A stretch of 64,000 nucleotides of DNA from Zingiber officinale (Eukaryota; Streptophyta; Magnoliopsida; Zingiberales; Zingiberaceae). Made by a program: the position numbers and the translations under genes. The number at the start of each line of letters is the position of its first letter. The first letter of the stretch is position 1. The notes below the pieces were generated by a model. That model did not search any database and was not told the DNA's origin. It saw only the letters and a list, made by a program, of their open reading frames with translations. The DNA lies in the NCBI RefSeq assembly GCF_018446385.1, contig NC_055996.1, positions 130,620,532 through 130,684,531 on the forward strand, in the 5' to 3' direction. This document shows, in pieces, positions 1 through 10,732 of this stretch.

Positions 1-1662
1 TTTGCAACTATATTGTTGAATCTCACTTTACCATTTTTAACCTAAGGCCTTGACTGTGTGCTATTTATGAAGATCATTTTCTTGTCCAAGGGGGTTACAT
101 TGATCCTATTTGTGATAGTAATCACTCATACTTCCTAATAAAAAACACAAGATATTTTGCTCATATCATGTGTATATTCAACATATATATTTTGCTCCAT
201 CAGATAATTATTATGGATAAATCATAGAATTCGAAGATTGACCCTGCACCCTCCCTCAGATGAAGTGAAAAACTACAGGTCTTGGATATGCATCATATTG
301 TTCAATTCTAATCAGCATGGCAGCTGATCCAACGATTTCTCATGTCAAATGATGAGCTCTCATATCAGTGGATGATTGATTTCATATGCATTGCAAGGAT
401 TCGACTCATAAACACTGGTTAACAGAAACCAAAGGTAATATAATGCGAGAAAAGATTCGGCACTAGTTATGATCAGTGCTTAACAAATAAAGAACACAAG
501 AAAAAGAATATATAGCCAAAAATATCTGAAACATTGACATCACTGTGTCATCCCCTAAAAGAAGAAGCTCCTCAAACAAAAAGAAAAAAAAAAGGACAGA
601 GGAAGAAAATATTCAGTGAAGAAACAATATGAAATGGCATTATCTAACCACCAAAGAAGATCAACGGCAAAATCGTTCTTTTTCTCCTAGCAGAAAACAA
701 GAGGAAATGCAAAAATCTCTCGGAAACAGAATCTTGACATGGAATCGGGGAAGCGGAACCTAAAGTGATCACCTTCGAAGCGCCAACCAATCTGGAAGAA
801 GCTTCCTCCGCCGCTCCCCTGTGAAACTCCACACAAACCGCGCTGCCGTCTTCGGCTGCTGCCCTTCCCAGACCGATGACAAGGCGACAGGAGGCGGCCT
901 TAAAAGGACGAGGGAGGCGGCGAGAAGACGCCGAATGAAATCTGGATGTTTCCCCCTTTTTTATTATTGAGAAAGAGATGTTTGTTTGGAGATTAAATAT
1001 TGACCTGATGGATTGGAGCTGGAGCTTCTAGCGCTCCTCCTCTGAGATGGTGGCGAAGGCAGTATTGCCCTGCTGCGCGCCGTCCTTGATGGGGGTGGTC
1101 GGCACCGACCTTTTCTTCTACAGGGAGTGCAGTTCGTCGATGGTCTTTGCCTTCACCAGCGGCGCGCTGTCATCGTGGCAGATCTCGTTCTCTGGTTTCT
1201 CCCTCCCATGCGTTTGGATCTTCGGCAGCCCATTGGAGAACGCCGTTGCTCACCAGGAAACGAGAAGGAGCACAACATCGTATGAGGAGAGGGAAAGATA
1301 AATGGCTTAGGTTTGGGAACGCGAAAACACGGCGCCGAAAAGAAAACAGCGAGGGAAAGGAAAACAGTGAAGGGGGGAAATGACCAAATTCAATTACAAC
1401 GGTTTTTTCAAAACTGTTGTTGTAGCCGCTAAAAACGCGGATAAAGACAATGGTTTATAAAATCGTTGTAAAAAGTGTTGTCGTTTTAAAAAAAAAATCG
1501 CTCAATGACAACAGTTTTGCTAAAACCGTTGTCTTCTAAATTTAATGGGGAGTTCAAAGACAACGGTTTTGGCAAAAACCGTTGTCTTTGAGCAAATACG
1601 CAACGCTTTCTCTTAAAACCGTTGTCGTAGGGGTGTTGTCGTTTGCAGTTTTTGTTGTAGTG
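1..1662. mobile_element. Right end of a CACTA (En/Spm) transposon, left end outside the window
   Basis: The segment ends at 1662 in TTTTTGTTGTAGTG, whose reverse complement is a classic CACTA terminus (CACTACAACAAAAA). The last ~280 bp are packed with subterminal repeats of the type AACGGTTTT / AAAACCGTTGTC in both orientations (1397-1640). No matching CACTA start is visible from 1 on, so the element begins further left. At 1663 the sequence switches to a copia gag relic. No transposase is visible, so this part is non-autonomous; it carries a captured host exon (1005-1249). Positions 1-640 hold no recognisable coding sequence. A GC-rich block at 640-960 with a 62-aa minus ORF could be a second captured 5' gene end, but I do not recognise it. 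Confidence 0.8.
1005..1249 (-). pseudogene. PCK: Captured first-exon fragment of phosphoenolpyruvate carboxykinase (ATP)
   Basis: Read on the minus strand, the segment gives stretches diagnostic of the plant PEP carboxykinase N-terminus: LPKIQT, ICHDDSAP, KTIDELHSL, KKRSVPTTPIKDG, AFATISEEER and LQLQSI. PEPCK is the cytosolic gluconeogenic enzyme that converts oxaloacetate to PEP; this N-terminal extension is plant-specific and carries no catalytic residues. The homology ends at CCATCAG followed by GT at 1004, as expected for an exon 1 / intron 1 junction. Two in-frame TAG codons (1118-1120 and 1028-1030) stand where the family has Gln, and an in-frame TGA (1250-1252) replaces the start region, so it is non-functional. 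It lies inside a CACTA element and is best read as a transduplicated fragment. Identification rests on remembered family motifs. Confidence 0.82.
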
Positions 1663-1735
1663 CTTGCTAGCTTGGCCTCTGATATTCCTTCATGAAGCTC
1701 TAGGAACTTCTCCCAGAGTTCTTTAGCCGAGTTGT
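1663..1735 (-). pseudogene. Copia-type gag fragment, downstream piece (split by solo LTR)
   Basis: The minus strand encodes ELWEKFLELHEGISEAKLAS, the UBN2/gag pattern of plant Ty1/copia elements. The same segment occurs in the gag of the element at 9133-13107 (around 11850-11935). The frame is continued at 4491 across the inserted LTR (the GTTGT/GTTAT junctions abut it) and is cut at 1662 by the CACTA terminus. Confidence 0.75.
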
Positions 1736-4490
1736 TGTTAGAGTGTATACTAAAAAAGTCTAGTTTTTTGTATAAACATATAAGAATCACATTGGTCAAA
1801 TGCCTACATTTATGCTAAGTGTAGTTGTCCATTTAATTTATATTGTAGATAGTATGGTGTGAGGAGACACATAGAAGATCATGTTATCAAATCCTTATAA
1901 ATTATAAACAGTTGCTCACAATCAAGATGGAATGGGACAAACCATTGGAGTGGTTGTAGTGTAATTAGGTATTAGTTTATCTTGACTAATCAATTACACT
2001 AGTACACTATGAGTGTATTGAGCAGGATCAATTGAGGTAGTATCTTTTTATACTGACTATATAAAAGAACAATACCTTTGTTATTATGGAAGTGTGTACT
2101 CTTAATCATGATATAATAACAAGCACGTATACTTAGTATTTATTTCTTTGATTTATCAAAGGGTGTGATTTAGTTCGTTAAATCAATAGGCCTGATAAGT
2201 TGGGAAATGATATTATTTATATGGTGTGTTGTTGATTATAGAATGAAACTGTGTCCTAGTAATTTAGGTTGATGATGTCCCCTTGAGGAGTTCATAAGGA
2301 TTGTCATGTAAACCCTGCAGGTGGACTTAGTCCGACATGACAATAAGGTTGAGTGGTACTACTCTTGGAGTTAGATATTAATTATGTGAGTTATCAGTAA
2401 CTCATTTAATTAGTGGGCATTCTAAATCTTAAACACAGGGAGACTAACACACTCATGATAAGAATGAGCTCATATAGTAATATGAGATTGGTGCAGTAGT
2501 TCAATAATAACTCTTTAGTGGAATGAGATATTATTGATGAACTCGAGTTGGGTGTTCGGGGTGAACACGGGAAGCTCAAGTTCATCGGGAGACCAAAATC
2601 AATTCCTCCTCTCGGTCCCTGACGTAGCCTCTTATTTATAAAGTGTTATACCCACCCATAGCCACCTTCTTACCCACCTTAAGATGGCCTACCAAGCCTA
2701 GCTTGGAGCCCAAGCTAGGGCCGGCCAAACCAAGTTTAGATGGGTCAAGTAGGTGGCCGGCCCTAGCTTGAACCCAAGCTTAGGTGGTCGGCCACAATAA
2801 ATTAAAAGGATTTTATTTTTTAAAATCTTTCCTTATGTGGAAGCCATGATTTTAAAAGAGAGTTTAAAATTTAAATCTTTCCTTTTATAGCTTTCTACAA
2901 AAGATTATGGGAAAGGTTTGATATCTTTCCTTATTTGTAGTTAAAAGGAAGATTTTAATTTTTGATAAAACTTTCCTTTTTTGTAACCATCTTCATGGTT
3001 TTAAAAGAGAGTTTTAAAATTTAAATCTTTCCTTTTATAGCTTTCTACAAAAAATTAAGAGAAAGGTTTGATATCTTTCCTTATTTGTAGTTAAAAGAAA
3101 GATTTTAATTTTTTATAAAACTTTCCTTTTTTATAATCATCCTCATGATTTTAAAAGAGAGTTTTAAAATTATAAATCTTTCCTTTTATAGTTTTCTATA
3201 AAAGATTAAGAGAAAGATTTGATATCTTTCCTTATTTGTAGTTAAAAGGAAGATTTTAATTTTGGAGAGAACTTTCCTTTTTGTAATCATCCACATGTTT
3301 TAATAGAGAGATTTTAATTTATAAAAGTTTCCTTTTATAACTAACCATGAAGTGAATTTTTAAAATAGAAATTTTTATTTTTAAAATTTCCGGAAAAAAA
3401 TTAGGAAGTTTTAATTTTGTGTTTAAAACTTTCCTTCCTTGGAGGATTTGATATTGCCGGCCACATCTATAGAAGAAAAGGAATTTTTTTTATCAATTAA
3501 ATCTTCCTTTCTATGGCAAGGAAAATAGGGAAATTTTTATTAAAACTGTCTTTATTTGCCAAGACCAAGGAATATAAAATAGAGGGTAGAAGTGCCTCAC
3601 CTAATAACAATACTTCTATTATTCATCTCCTCCTTGATGATGGCCGGCCCTCATCCTTCTTCATCTCCTTTTCTTCTTCTTTGGTGGTCGGTGACATCAA
3701 CTCTTGGGGAGTCCTTGGTGGTCGGATTTTGCTTGGAGAAGAAGTAGAGAAAGGAGGCTTTGTTTCTTTGCATCCCTTGGAGCTTGGTTGGTGGCTAAAG
3801 TTCTTCATATCAAGAAGTTTCTTGGTGGCCGAAACTTGCAAGGAGAAGAAGGAGGCTTGGGTGGATTCTCGTCTCTGTAGATCGTCACCCACATGATATC
3901 CAAGATAAGAAGAGGAATCCGGCAGAAGATCGTGAGGTCTATAAGCTATAAAAGGTATAACTAGTTATTAGTTTTCGCATCATAACTAGTTCATCCTTTT
4001 ATTTAGATCTTGAAATACCGAACACAAAAGGCTAACATTTCTAGGTTTCGAATTTGTGATTCGAGTTTGTGTTTCTTTGGTTTTTTGAACTTGTGATTCG
4101 ATTGTTCTTTTTGGTTAAACCTAGGGTTACTATAAAGAAATTAAATATTGAATTTCATTGAAAGGCTTTGTCTAGGAAGTGGTGGATGCTCTCATACCCA
4201 AGAAGGCCTAGTGCCTCGCCATGTTTAACCTGGAAGCCAATCTTTGAAATTAATATTTAATTGAATTTGTAACATAGGTGGATTTGGATCAATAATGTTA
4301 AGCATCATTTGCGATCTAAGTCTAAACCACTAAGAATAGATAGATTGAATTTGGAATCAATAATGTTAAGTTCTGTTTGTGATTCTAAATTTAATTTCTA
4401 AAGAACACAATAGGTTGTTAGGAATGGTTCAGGACTTGTACAAATTTTTATACAGGGAAACCGATACGATATTCCGAGTATCAACCAACA
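1736..4490 (+). mobile_element. Solo LTR, family B (copy 1, 2.75 kb)
   Basis: It starts TGTTAGAGTGTATACTAAAA and ends TATCAACCAACA. It is homologous along its whole length to 13177-15761 and 57240-59918. Flanks are GTTGT (1731-1735) and GTTAT (4491-4495), a one-mismatch 5-bp target duplication, and joining the flanks restores a continuous gag sequence. No internal domain or second LTR is present, so this is a solo LTR formed by LTR-LTR recombination. The inner part (2820-3420) contains three to four diverged repeats of an AT-rich ~150-bp unit with TTTCCTTATTTGTAG. The ORFs near 3513-3896 lie within the LTR and look like chance ORFs. Confidence 0.88.
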
Positions 4491-4830
4491 GTTATAGCTA
4501 CCGATGCAGTTGACTTCTTGAGGTGGTAACACAGTTAGTAGATGAAATTCTACTTTTCCATTGGCTACGAAGTCGGCTTGCTCCTTCTTATTCCAGAGAT
4601 ACTATTCTTTTCCTTCTCCGTGTTGATCTTTGGGTACTGTTAAACAATATTTGATTATTAATAATAAATCAAAATCTCTTTTGAAAAATACCTCCATTTT
4701 CTTTTTCCATATAGCGAACTCCCCCTTAAACTTTGGTGGGTGAATGCTCGATCCAACCATCATCTTCTTGCTTTTGTAGGCGGTTAGTCCTTTTAGAGTA
4801 GGTCTGGCTTTGATACCAATTGTAGATCTA
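4491..4830 (-). pseudogene. Copia gag 5' part and primer-binding site, antisense
   Basis: This is the continuation, on the minus strand, of the gag relic at 1663-1735. It matches 11936-12208 of the gag-only element (for example the GTTGACTTC and AAGTCGGCTTGCTCC segments). GCTTTGATACCA at 4807-4818 is the reverse complement of TGGTATCAAAGC, a methionyl-initiator-tRNA-like primer-binding site. The adjoining LTR is not recognisable beyond 4830, so the element is truncated there. Confidence 0.7.
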
Positions 4831-4854
4831 GGTTTGTCCTTGACAATGACTAAA

Positions 4855-6531
4855 AAGGAAAGTTTTAAAACAAAAAATTAAAACTTCCTAATTGGCTAGA
4901 TAATTTTGCTAATTCTTTAGGGGCATGAGAAGAAGATGCTCCAGATATTTGCTGCTTCAGCGCATCATTTTCTTGAGATAAATTGTATAATTGGCAGGCC
5001 ATGCTCATAATGATGACCCACTGCTATAAAAAGGAGAGTTGTTGTTAGAATGCATTAATGAAAAAACGAAGGGGCAAAGGGCAAGTTACCATAGTTTCCT
5101 CGAAAGAAAGCTTATCAGCCAAGTCAGCAAAGGTAAGATTTTCAAGTTCTTTATAGGCCTCTGCCCACACTATAGTTAAGGAACCCCCTAACAATATTGC
5201 GAGGCTGGAGGAAGGTGTAGAGGAAGACGATAAAGAACTGTGAAGGGAAGGAGGAGAAAAAAGGTGGATAGGGGGACCTTGAGTTCCTTGAGAAGGAATA
5301 GGAATTTGTTATGGAAATGTCATCATAAACTCTGAGTCTAAATTGACACTTTGAGTGAGAGGATCCTCTGGTGCTTGAATGGATGGAGAGGCAAGCATAG
5401 GATATAAGGAAGAGAGGGTAGGTTCGGGAGAATGGGGTGGAACATCCCCTGTAGGTACGCTTTCAAAAGCAGAAATAGTCCGTTTCTTGGGGAAGGGCGC
5501 TAATGTTAACCTTCACCCGGGGCGTTTTCTGGTGGAGGTAGCTTCTAGTGTTTGCTCTTGTAACTCCAAGGGGGTATCCTCTAGCAATGGGGTGAATTTA
5601 CAGATGTCTCCCCAGAAAGGGCATGAGAACTGGAAGCAATGGTAGGGGGATAGAAGGTTTAGACAAAGGAACATTGGGAGGTTGGGATGGATCATCATTA
5701 AGCACTGCATTAAGCTCCTGTTCCTTAGCCAGTATTGCATCATCTACCAGGCGGATTTGCTTGTCGACCAAAGCTTTGAATAGGGCATCCACTACAACAA
5801 ATAAAAGAGTATTTTAGTTAGTAAAGGAGTGATAGTTAAAATGTTAGAACTTACCAAAGGAACACTACAGTCTCTTTGGAATAGGACTCAAGCCAAAAAG
5901 GTATAAAACATCATCGTATATCCATTTGTGGATGTAAAATCGATGACGAAGCAATCTATTGGAATAATTAGAAAAAGTTGGTTGCTAATGAAGTTCTTTG
6001 ATATCAGGGAGAGGGGGAAACGAAGATTGCCATTTGGTGGACCACGTGACAGGTTCAGGAAATTTGATAAAAAAAAGCATGATTTCCAGTCTTTGATGGA
6101 GGAGGGCATTTCCTCAAAGAATATCATATTTGGGCGAGATTGAAAAAGAAACACTACTAGTTCCAACATTTTAGGATAGGACAACATGAAGAAATTTTGA
6201 GGAGTGAGAAGAATACTGAAGAGGCGAAACACCATGTATGGCCCACAAAGATATCGAAAGGCATTTGGGGCAAATTGTTGTAAAGGAATACCAAAATACT
6301 ACTTATATCTATTAAGAAAGGGGGAATAGGGAAACGTAAACCTACAATTAGTTGATCTTTGAAAAAGGTAATGTAGTTATCAGGAGGGAGATAGGGATGA
6401 GTGTCTGGTTGGGGGGCCTTAATACAATATTCTTTAGGGATTCCATATCGAGAACGGATGGAGGTTTGATCAGCAGTGGTAAAGGAAGAATGAATTTGAG
6501 CATACCATGGGAGTAAAGATTCTTCAGCCAT
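4855..6531 (-). pseudogene. Antisense accessory ORF of a Tat-type LTR element (PF04195-like 'gypsy-type transposon' protein)
   Basis: The minus-strand start is ATG at 6531 (MAEESLLPWYAQ). The product contains GIPKEYCIKAP, YLPPDNYITFFKDQLIVGLRFPIPPFL and, after a frameshift near 6180-6230, LPSSIKDWK-like and FFLSNF segments. This is the order seen in the plant domain called putative gypsy-type transposon (PF04195). Two GT-AG introns are visible: 5792-5854 (63 bp), and one near 5030-5092 separating ADLADKLSFEETM from QWVIIMSMACQLYNLSQEN. The C-terminal part is a coiled coil (QENDALKQQISG). Stops and the frameshift mark it as decayed. Such antisense ORFs sit between pol and the 3' LTR in Tat-lineage Ty3/gypsy elements, and here a polypurine tract and LTR start lie downstream at 8118-8137 on the opposite strand. 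The function is unknown. Confidence 0.6.
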
Positions 6532-7386
6532 GGTGAGAAACAAAAACACTCAAGGAATAAGTGACTTACTGAGTTTCTAAGTAGGGAAAGTACAGGAGAG
6601 AATCAGGGGAGATGAAGAAGCACGGTTTGTTAAAGAAGGTCGGAAGAGAGAATCACCAAAAAAGTAATGAAAGGAAGACGAAGAATGAAAAGTTAAAAAA
6701 AAGGTTTAGGGTTTTAGGGTGATATAAGGATCACCGTTGAATTAAAATGGTTCAACAAAGGATAATCGTTGATCTGCTAGAAAGAATGTATGATGAGACA
6801 CGAACAAAAAAAAAGCACACTAAGGGTCGCTTCGACAACTAGGAAAAGTGTTATATGGCGCTTGCCTAGGAAGAGGCATTTATGATAGACAAAACAGATC
6901 AAATCATATACTGAGCCACCATATCTTCGAACATCCTCTTCCCGTTGAAGGATCAATTACCAACAAGACCATTTTTGAAAAACTACGCGAATCCTGAAAT
7001 ATGAGTAAATAAACAAAATTTGTAAATGGTAAAGAAGAATACCTTTTATGAAACATCCCGACCGATCGTGTATACAAATGGAATCTTAAAGCCCGATCGA
7101 ACTCATATTTGCTCGGGCATACGCATGAAATCTTTTATTCAATCAGTTCTCGCGCGGTCGATCACATACTTCTTTATATCATCCTCAGCTCCAACTCTAA
7201 CTAACTCATCATTCTTCCTAGTTATTATTAATGTGTATTCACTAAAAGTTTATCTATGAGTCGGGGACAATAGCATAAGCAAACATAAACATTGAATTTT
7301 ATATTGTCATCAGTAGTGGTACAATCATAACTCTTAAACTTCTGTGAATCTTCCATAAACAAATACAGCAAATAACTAATCTTCTA

Positions 7387-7991
7387 TTAGTCTTGCTTCC
7401 TGGAGCTACCGGACTGTTCTACCCATCCCAAGTAGGGGTGTGTGGTGAAATGACAACCTGGACAAAGGGGAGATGTTTGTCTTGTCCACTTGCACTTGTG
7501 TGGTTCACCCTCTTGGGTTGGTGGTGAAGAAGCTAACTCTAATTTGACCCGATCTAGTTCAGCTTGCAAAAAATTAACCTTATCTTTTTGATGGTCCAAG
7601 TCTTGTTGTTGTTACAGTATCAGTAAACCATCTGCATGAACTTTCTTAGTTAAAATGGTTATTTCTGAAGCATGTCAAGCTTTTAGATCATCTAATTCTT
7701 TATTCTTCTATTCTAAATCCAAATAAGCTTTGTTCCTCAAAGCCACTTCAGACCGAACTTGAGACTGAGCTGCTAGTAGACGTACCTCCAGTTCTCTTTG
7801 GGGCGAGTGATGGAAATCCAAGGCTTGTGTGGCCTCCACCAAAGATTTCTCTTTCTTGAATAATAGTTGATCCCAAGGAGGAAGATGTGAAGCCAAAACT
7901 CTCGATAATATCTCCGGAAGAAAGTAGGGCAAGATAGAATAAAGTTTGGTGGTGTAGAAATTGGGGTCACATCCTTATTTAACTTGGTCAT
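7387..7991 (-). pseudogene. Coiled-coil C-terminal piece of a second antisense accessory ORF
   Basis: One minus-strand frame runs from 7932 to 7387 with three in-frame stops. It encodes heptad-like segments (LFKKEKSLVEATQALDF, QRELEVRLLAAQSQVRSEV, KVNFLQAELDRVKLELA) and then a short Cys/His/Trp-rich tail (HKCKW, CPGCHF) with the stop at 7387. Coiled coils of this kind normally follow the PF04195-like domain, but here the piece lies upstream (in minus orientation) of the domain at 6531. It therefore seems to belong to another, truncated copy. No function is inferred. Confidence 0.45.
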
Positions 7992-8117
7992 GGGATTTGT
8001 GCTGAAGGTGTCACGGGATCACTCTAGTAGATATGAAATGTTCAAAAAAATTAATATTTAGCAAAAGGACAAAAGTAGACTTAGGTCTAATCAGTTGACT
8101 ATACCTCCTTCAACTAG

Positions 8118-8136
8118 AATTGAAGGGGAGGCTAGT
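8118..8136 (+). other. Polypurine tract before an LTR
   Basis: The purine-rich GAATTGAAGGGGAGGCTAG immediately precedes a TG-starting repeat at 8137. This is the normal place of the plus-strand priming site of an LTR retrotransposon, so the sequence from 8137 is a 3' LTR in + orientation and the region to its left is internal. Confidence 0.6.
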
Positions 8137-9132
8137 GATATGTGTTATGATAGGTCGACCTGGTTAGTAAGGGAGGGGTCAAGGTCGAGAAAGATAGAAA
8201 GATAAATAGCCGGTCTAGTGAAGACCAGCCGAAGGCTGAGCGAGCGCTCATGTGCTCGTATATGCTCGGTCGGACAAAGCTCGTCCGAGCGTAAAGGCAT
8301 TTAGCCTTGTATATGGTTCTCAGCACGATACTGGCTGACCAAAGGCCGAGCGAGTGCTCATGCACCCGTATACGCTCGGTCGGGTAAAGGTCGCCCGAGT
8401 GTAAAAGTATTTAGCCTTGTGTGTGGTTCTCAACACAATATCGGTCGACCAAAGGCTGAGTGAGCACTCATGCGCTCGTATACGCTCGGTCGGGCAAAGC
8501 CGCCCAAGCGTAAAGGCATTTAGCCTTGTATGTGGTTCTCGGCATGCTACCAGCCGACCGAAGGCCGAACGAGCGCTCATGCACTCGTATACGCTTGGTC
8601 GGCCAAAGCCCACCCGAGCGTAAAGGCATTTAGTCTTGTATGTGGCTCTCAGCATAATACCGGCCGACCGAAGGCCGAGCGGGCACTCATGCGTTCATAT
8701 ACACTCGGTCGGGCAAAGCCCGCCCGAGCATAAAGGCATTTAGCCTTGTATGTGGCTCTCAACACAATACCGGCTGACCAAAGGCCGAGCGAGCGCTCAT
8801 GTATTCGTATACGCTCGATTGGGCAAAGCCCGCTCGAGTGTAAAAATATTTAGCCTTGTATGTAATTCTTAGCACGTTACCGGCCAACCAAAGGCCGAGC
8901 GAGCGCCCATGCACTCATATATGCTCAACCGGGCAAAGCTTGCCCGAGTATAAAGATATTTAGCTTTATATATATGGTTCTTAATAAGCAGATACCCATG
9001 AGTTCATATATGCAGCCGGCCTTAACGACCGATCGAGACATACTTAACAGATTATATTCTCATATCCGCGACCGACTTGAACGACCAGCCAAGATAAGCT
9101 TAACCGAAGGTATTCTTATTATATATGGCTGG
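8137..9132 (+). mobile_element. LTR of a probable Tat-type element (family G), first part
   Basis: It begins TGATATGTGTTATGATAGGT directly after a polypurine tract. It contains the tandem array at 8215-8990 and CCGGCCGA-rich sequence that resumes at 13108 after the inserted element 9133-13107. A second TGATATGAGTTATGATAAGT at 13155 and related sequence to 17808 show that more than one LTR copy, or a duplicated LTR, is present. I could not define its right end exactly. Confidence 0.6.
8215..8990 (+). repeat. Tandem repeat, about 7 copies of a ~110-bp unit
   Basis: Landmarks such as TAAAGGCATTTAGCC recur near 8301, 8411, 8520, 8630, 8740, 8850 and 8960, giving a period close to 110 bp. Each unit has GCTCGGTCGGGCAAAGCC and GGCCGAGCGAGCGCTCATG. 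The unit is GC-rich compared with its surroundings and sits inside LTR family G. The short minus-strand and plus-strand ORFs across it are by-products of the repetition. Confidence 0.85.
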
Positions 9133-9994
9133 TGTTGGACCGCGTTGGCTGGCTAGAATTGGGGTTGAATAGGCCTGCAAAAGTAAAAGAAAACTACCAT
9201 TCTCGAACTCTCAGAATAACACTTGCATAAAATAAAGTAAACAAAATAAAACGAAAGGAAGAGGCAAAGAGATTTTTACTTGGTTACAACCGGGGAGATT
9301 GTTAATCCAAGGAATGTGTCGCACTAGTATCTCCTTCAGGTGGAGAAGCCTCTTACAGCAATGACGCACAGAAAAATAGAAGCTAAACTCTAAAGAAAGT
9401 GTACAAGTGTTGGGAATGCTAATTGATTGAGTTGATCCTGAGCTTCTGGACCAAGACTGTATTTATAACCTTGGTCAGGGTGCCTAGAAGGGGTCCAGGC
9501 GCCTAGGAGGGGATAAAATTTTATCCCTTCGCAACGGATCGTGTTTGACCGCGATCCGATCAAAACTCAACTCTGGGCGCCGGATCACTATGGTCAACAA
9601 AGTTGACTTTTGGTCCGGGCCCTCTGCTCCAGTGCTGCTCGCCTCGTTCCGGTCTTCCGCTCTGGCTCTGCTTGCTTGGGTGATTTCAGCCAACCGAAAT
9701 AAGGCTCACCCGAACCCAATTTCGGCCTTCTCGAGCAACCTTCCGCTCCGGCTTCTAGTCCCTCGGAAACACTGCGCACCTCCTTCTCGTTTGTCCGCGT
9801 ACTCTTCGGCAGCGCCTCATACCTTAGACACACCGAGCCCGTCAACTCCCTTTCGTGCCATCCTTCTCGCTAGCTGCGTCTTTTGCTCGACTCCCTATGC
9901 TCCTGAGCTTCTGCACACTTAGACACAAGGTTAAAACACCACAGGACCTAACTTAAGTTGTTGATCACATCAAAATAATCTTGGGGTTCCAACA
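9133..9994 (-). repeat. 3' LTR of element F
   Basis: Boundaries are TGTTGGACCGCG and GGGGTTCCAACA. It is nearly identical to 12211-13107 but lacks some of the GGCGCC-rich sequence near its promoter. The minus-strand TATA-like element GGTTATAAATAC lies near 9460-9475. Confidence 0.9.
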
Positions 9995-10079
9995 ATCTCC
10001 TCCTTTTTGATGTGAGCAACCCAAGTTAAGATAGGGTAAATAAACGTAAAAATGAAATAACTAATATTGCAATAAAGTA

Positions 10080-10560
10080 CAAAAAGATAAAAAAAAAATT
10101 GTAGAAAAAATTGGTCTACTTCCCCCTAGACTTATACTTTTCCTTCTCCCCCTTTGATCACATAAAAAATGGGATTTCAAGAAAAATTTAAGGGTTAAAA
10201 CTTAGAAAATTTTGAAAATTATTTCAATGATTTTTAGAAACCATTTCTAAGTGAAAGAAGGTCTTAAAAAAATCTAAGTCAGACAATTTTGCATAAAAAA
10301 AATTTTGAAAAATTTCTAAGTTTTTGCAATTACAATTGTTTTTGAGAATTTTCTAAGCAAAAAACTTAAGCAAGAAAATTTTTATAAGAAAAAAATTTTT
10401 TTTGAGAAATTTCTAAGTTTTTGCAAGCAAAATTATTTTTGAGAATTTTCTAAGCAGAAAACTTAAGCAAGAAAATTTTTCTAAGAAAAAAAATATTTTT
10501 TTTATTTCCAAAAAATATTTGAAAGACTTTCTAAAACATTTATTTAATTTTAACTTTAAT
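10080..10560. repeat. A/T-rich low-complexity segment with a direct repeat
   Basis: A unit of roughly 105 bp containing GAGAATTTTCTAAGCA and ACTTAAGCAAGAAAATTTT is present twice (about 10320-10425 and 10426-10500) in the untranslated part of element F. No gene is seen here. Confidence 0.55.
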
Positions 10561-10732
10561 GCTTTTTCAGAATGTTAATTAAACATTTTATTTCAATATT
10601 TTGGCTTCCAGGTAGTGGCAATGTACTAAGCCTTCTTGGTTATTGGAGCAACAACCACTTTCTTAAACAAAGCCTTATAAAGAAGTTAACTGTTTAATTT
10701 TCTTGCTGACAGCGCTAAATCTAACTAATAGT

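Noticed and set aside
3513..3896. 127-aa plus ORF in solo LTR B1
   Set aside because: The equivalent frame is not kept in the other two LTR B copies, so it is not a gene.
8132..8733. Repeated Cys/Arg/Ser ORFs in the 110-bp array
   Set aside because: Open frames arise because the unit length and composition avoid stops. They occur on both strands and are decayed in several units.
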